A DNA stretch of 64,000 nucleotides from Ariolimax columbianus (taxonomy: Eukaryota > Mollusca > Gastropoda > Stylommatophora > Arionidae), in the NCBI GenBank assembly GCA_036924085.1, contig JAVGWX010000025.1, forward strand, positions 27,687,411 through 27,751,410, written 5' to 3'. Below the pieces are notes generated by a model. The model searched no databases and had not been told where the DNA came from. It saw only the letters and a list, made by a program, of their open reading frames with translations. This document shows positions 63,104 through 64,000 of this stretch, piece by piece. Position 1 is the stretch's first letter. Each line of letters opens with the position of its first letter. The position numbers were made by a program, and so were the translations under genes.

Positions 63104-63189
63104 CTAGAGAGAGTGGATGAAATAGTGGTGAGTGAGGTCGTCGAGTCAGTGGTAGTTGACGTTGCGCACAGATTCTTATCAGAGGAAAC

Positions 63190-64000
63190 GTAACTACAAG
63201 GAAACCGGTCATTATAACTTCAGGAGCGTACTCCAAGCCATCTCAAGCCATAAACAAGATAGACTCCAGGAGCGTACTCCAAGTCATCTCAAGCCCCAAA
63301 CAAGACAGACTCCAGGAGTGTACTCCAAGCCATCTCAAGCCCCAAACAAGATAGACTCCAGGACCGTACTCCAAGCCATCTCAAGCAATAAACAAGATAG
63401 ACTCCAGGAGTGTACTCCACGCCATCTCAAGCCATAAACAAGATAGACTTCAGGAGCGTACTCCAAGCAATCTCAAGCCCCAAACAAGATAGACTCTCGG
63501 AGTGTACTCCAAGCCATCTCAAGCCCCAAACAAGATAGACTCCAGGAGCGAAATCCAAGCCATCTCAAGCCCCAAACAAGATAGACTCCAGGAGTGTACT
63601 CCAAGCCATCTCAAGCCCCAAACAAGATAGACTCCAGGAGTGTACTCCAAGCCATCTCAAGCCCCAAACAAGATAGACTCCAGGAGCGAACTCCAAGCCA
63701 TCTTAAGCCCCAAACAAGACACACTCCAGGAGTGTACTCCAAGCCATCTCAAGCTATAAACAAGATAGATTCTTTCATGAATTAAAATACATCATCGGGT
63801 GGCTAACCCCAAAAAACAGATCCAGTCCTGCAGTGAAATCTGGTCGACTGTTGGATCCTTGGAAACGACAAAACAAATGAGCTCGCAAAAGCGTGAAGTA
63901 GCGGCACGTAGACTCACCATCCACAGAGCTATAAAGAAGCAAAGACACTCATCAAACAATCAATGAGGACGGAACGGAGAGACATTAAGCCCTTTCAGGG
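63190..64000 (+). mobile_element. LINE RNase H family 4, second copy with 46-bp array
   Basis: 63215-63775 repeats the unit tccaggagcgtactccaagc catctcaagc with aataaacaag/ccaaacaag variants (about 12 copies), then 63780-64000 continues with sequence like 49800-49990 (catcgggtggctaaccccaa, ggatccttggaaacgacaaa, agactcaccatccacagagc). Runs off the window. Confidence 0.85.

Noticed and set aside
62078..63103. 341-codon minus-strand ORF as a single coding exon
   Set aside because: It joins exons E1 and E2 only by reading through a minisatellite intron that has good donor and acceptor sites.

Overview
This is a eukaryotic, animal-type genomic window, most likely from a mollusc and possibly a heterobranch gastropod or sea slug. 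That placement is an inference from the style of the host protein and the repeat content, and I cannot confirm it. The DNA is repeat-rich, with large introns full of LINE, SINE and mariner debris and many minisatellites. Nothing looks bacterial, phage or organellar.

The only host gene I can support is an unconventional myosin-V heavy chain on the minus strand. I found 17 consecutive coding exons by matching GT/AG splice borders and reading phase. In transcript order they are 63010-63103, 62207-62346, 58664-58792, 52688-52849, 50919-51051, 47118-47311, 45678-45782, 39373-39450, 33004-33097, 30470-30619, 27977-28128, 25795-25884, 24383-24533, 15721-15863, 11105-11176, 7042-7127 and 2310-2481. 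They add up to 2145 bases (715 codons) and join without a stop or frame break. They encode the coiled-coil neck/tail and most of the cargo-binding globular tail (DIL domain). The motor and IQ exons must lie beyond the right edge, and the last ~110 residues of the globular tail beyond the left edge. About 3.4% of the window is therefore coding.

The introns hold the rest. (1) At least four kinds of non-LTR retrotransposon debris: a CR1-like family, RT fragments of RTE-like or uncertain clade, an APE-endonuclease/RT LINE at 54.5-57.3 kb, and several families with a C-terminal RNase H domain. One RNase H family ends in (GAA)n and another in (AAC)n, and several copies have clear target-site duplications. 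(2) Three tRNA-derived SINE families with recognisable A and B boxes. (3) Mariner-like DNA transposons. (4) A solo LTR at 47509-48467 and a diverged relative at 42690-43690. (5) More than twenty tandem arrays with units from 3 to 59 bp, plus a 208-bp higher-order repeat. Several arrays arose by amplifying a short piece of a transposon coding region (57 bp and 46 bp in RNase H sequences, 26 bp in an RT C-terminus, 41 bp in a mariner helix-turn-helix).

Layout: 0-24 kb holds the 3'-ward DIL exons in long introns (GGAT satellite at 11-14 kb, mariners around exon 14, a 30-bp array at 17.4-18.5 kb, a large RT at 18.5-20.4 kb). 24-33 kb is a denser cluster of globular-tail exons. 33-46 kb holds two of the largest introns, with the GGA tract, the 57-bp, 41-bp, 37-bp and 26-bp arrays and an LTR copy. 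45-64 kb holds the coiled-coil exons separated by CR1, LTR, SINE, LINE and minisatellite DNA. Most long open frames in the window are minisatellites that happen to lack stops and are not genes.
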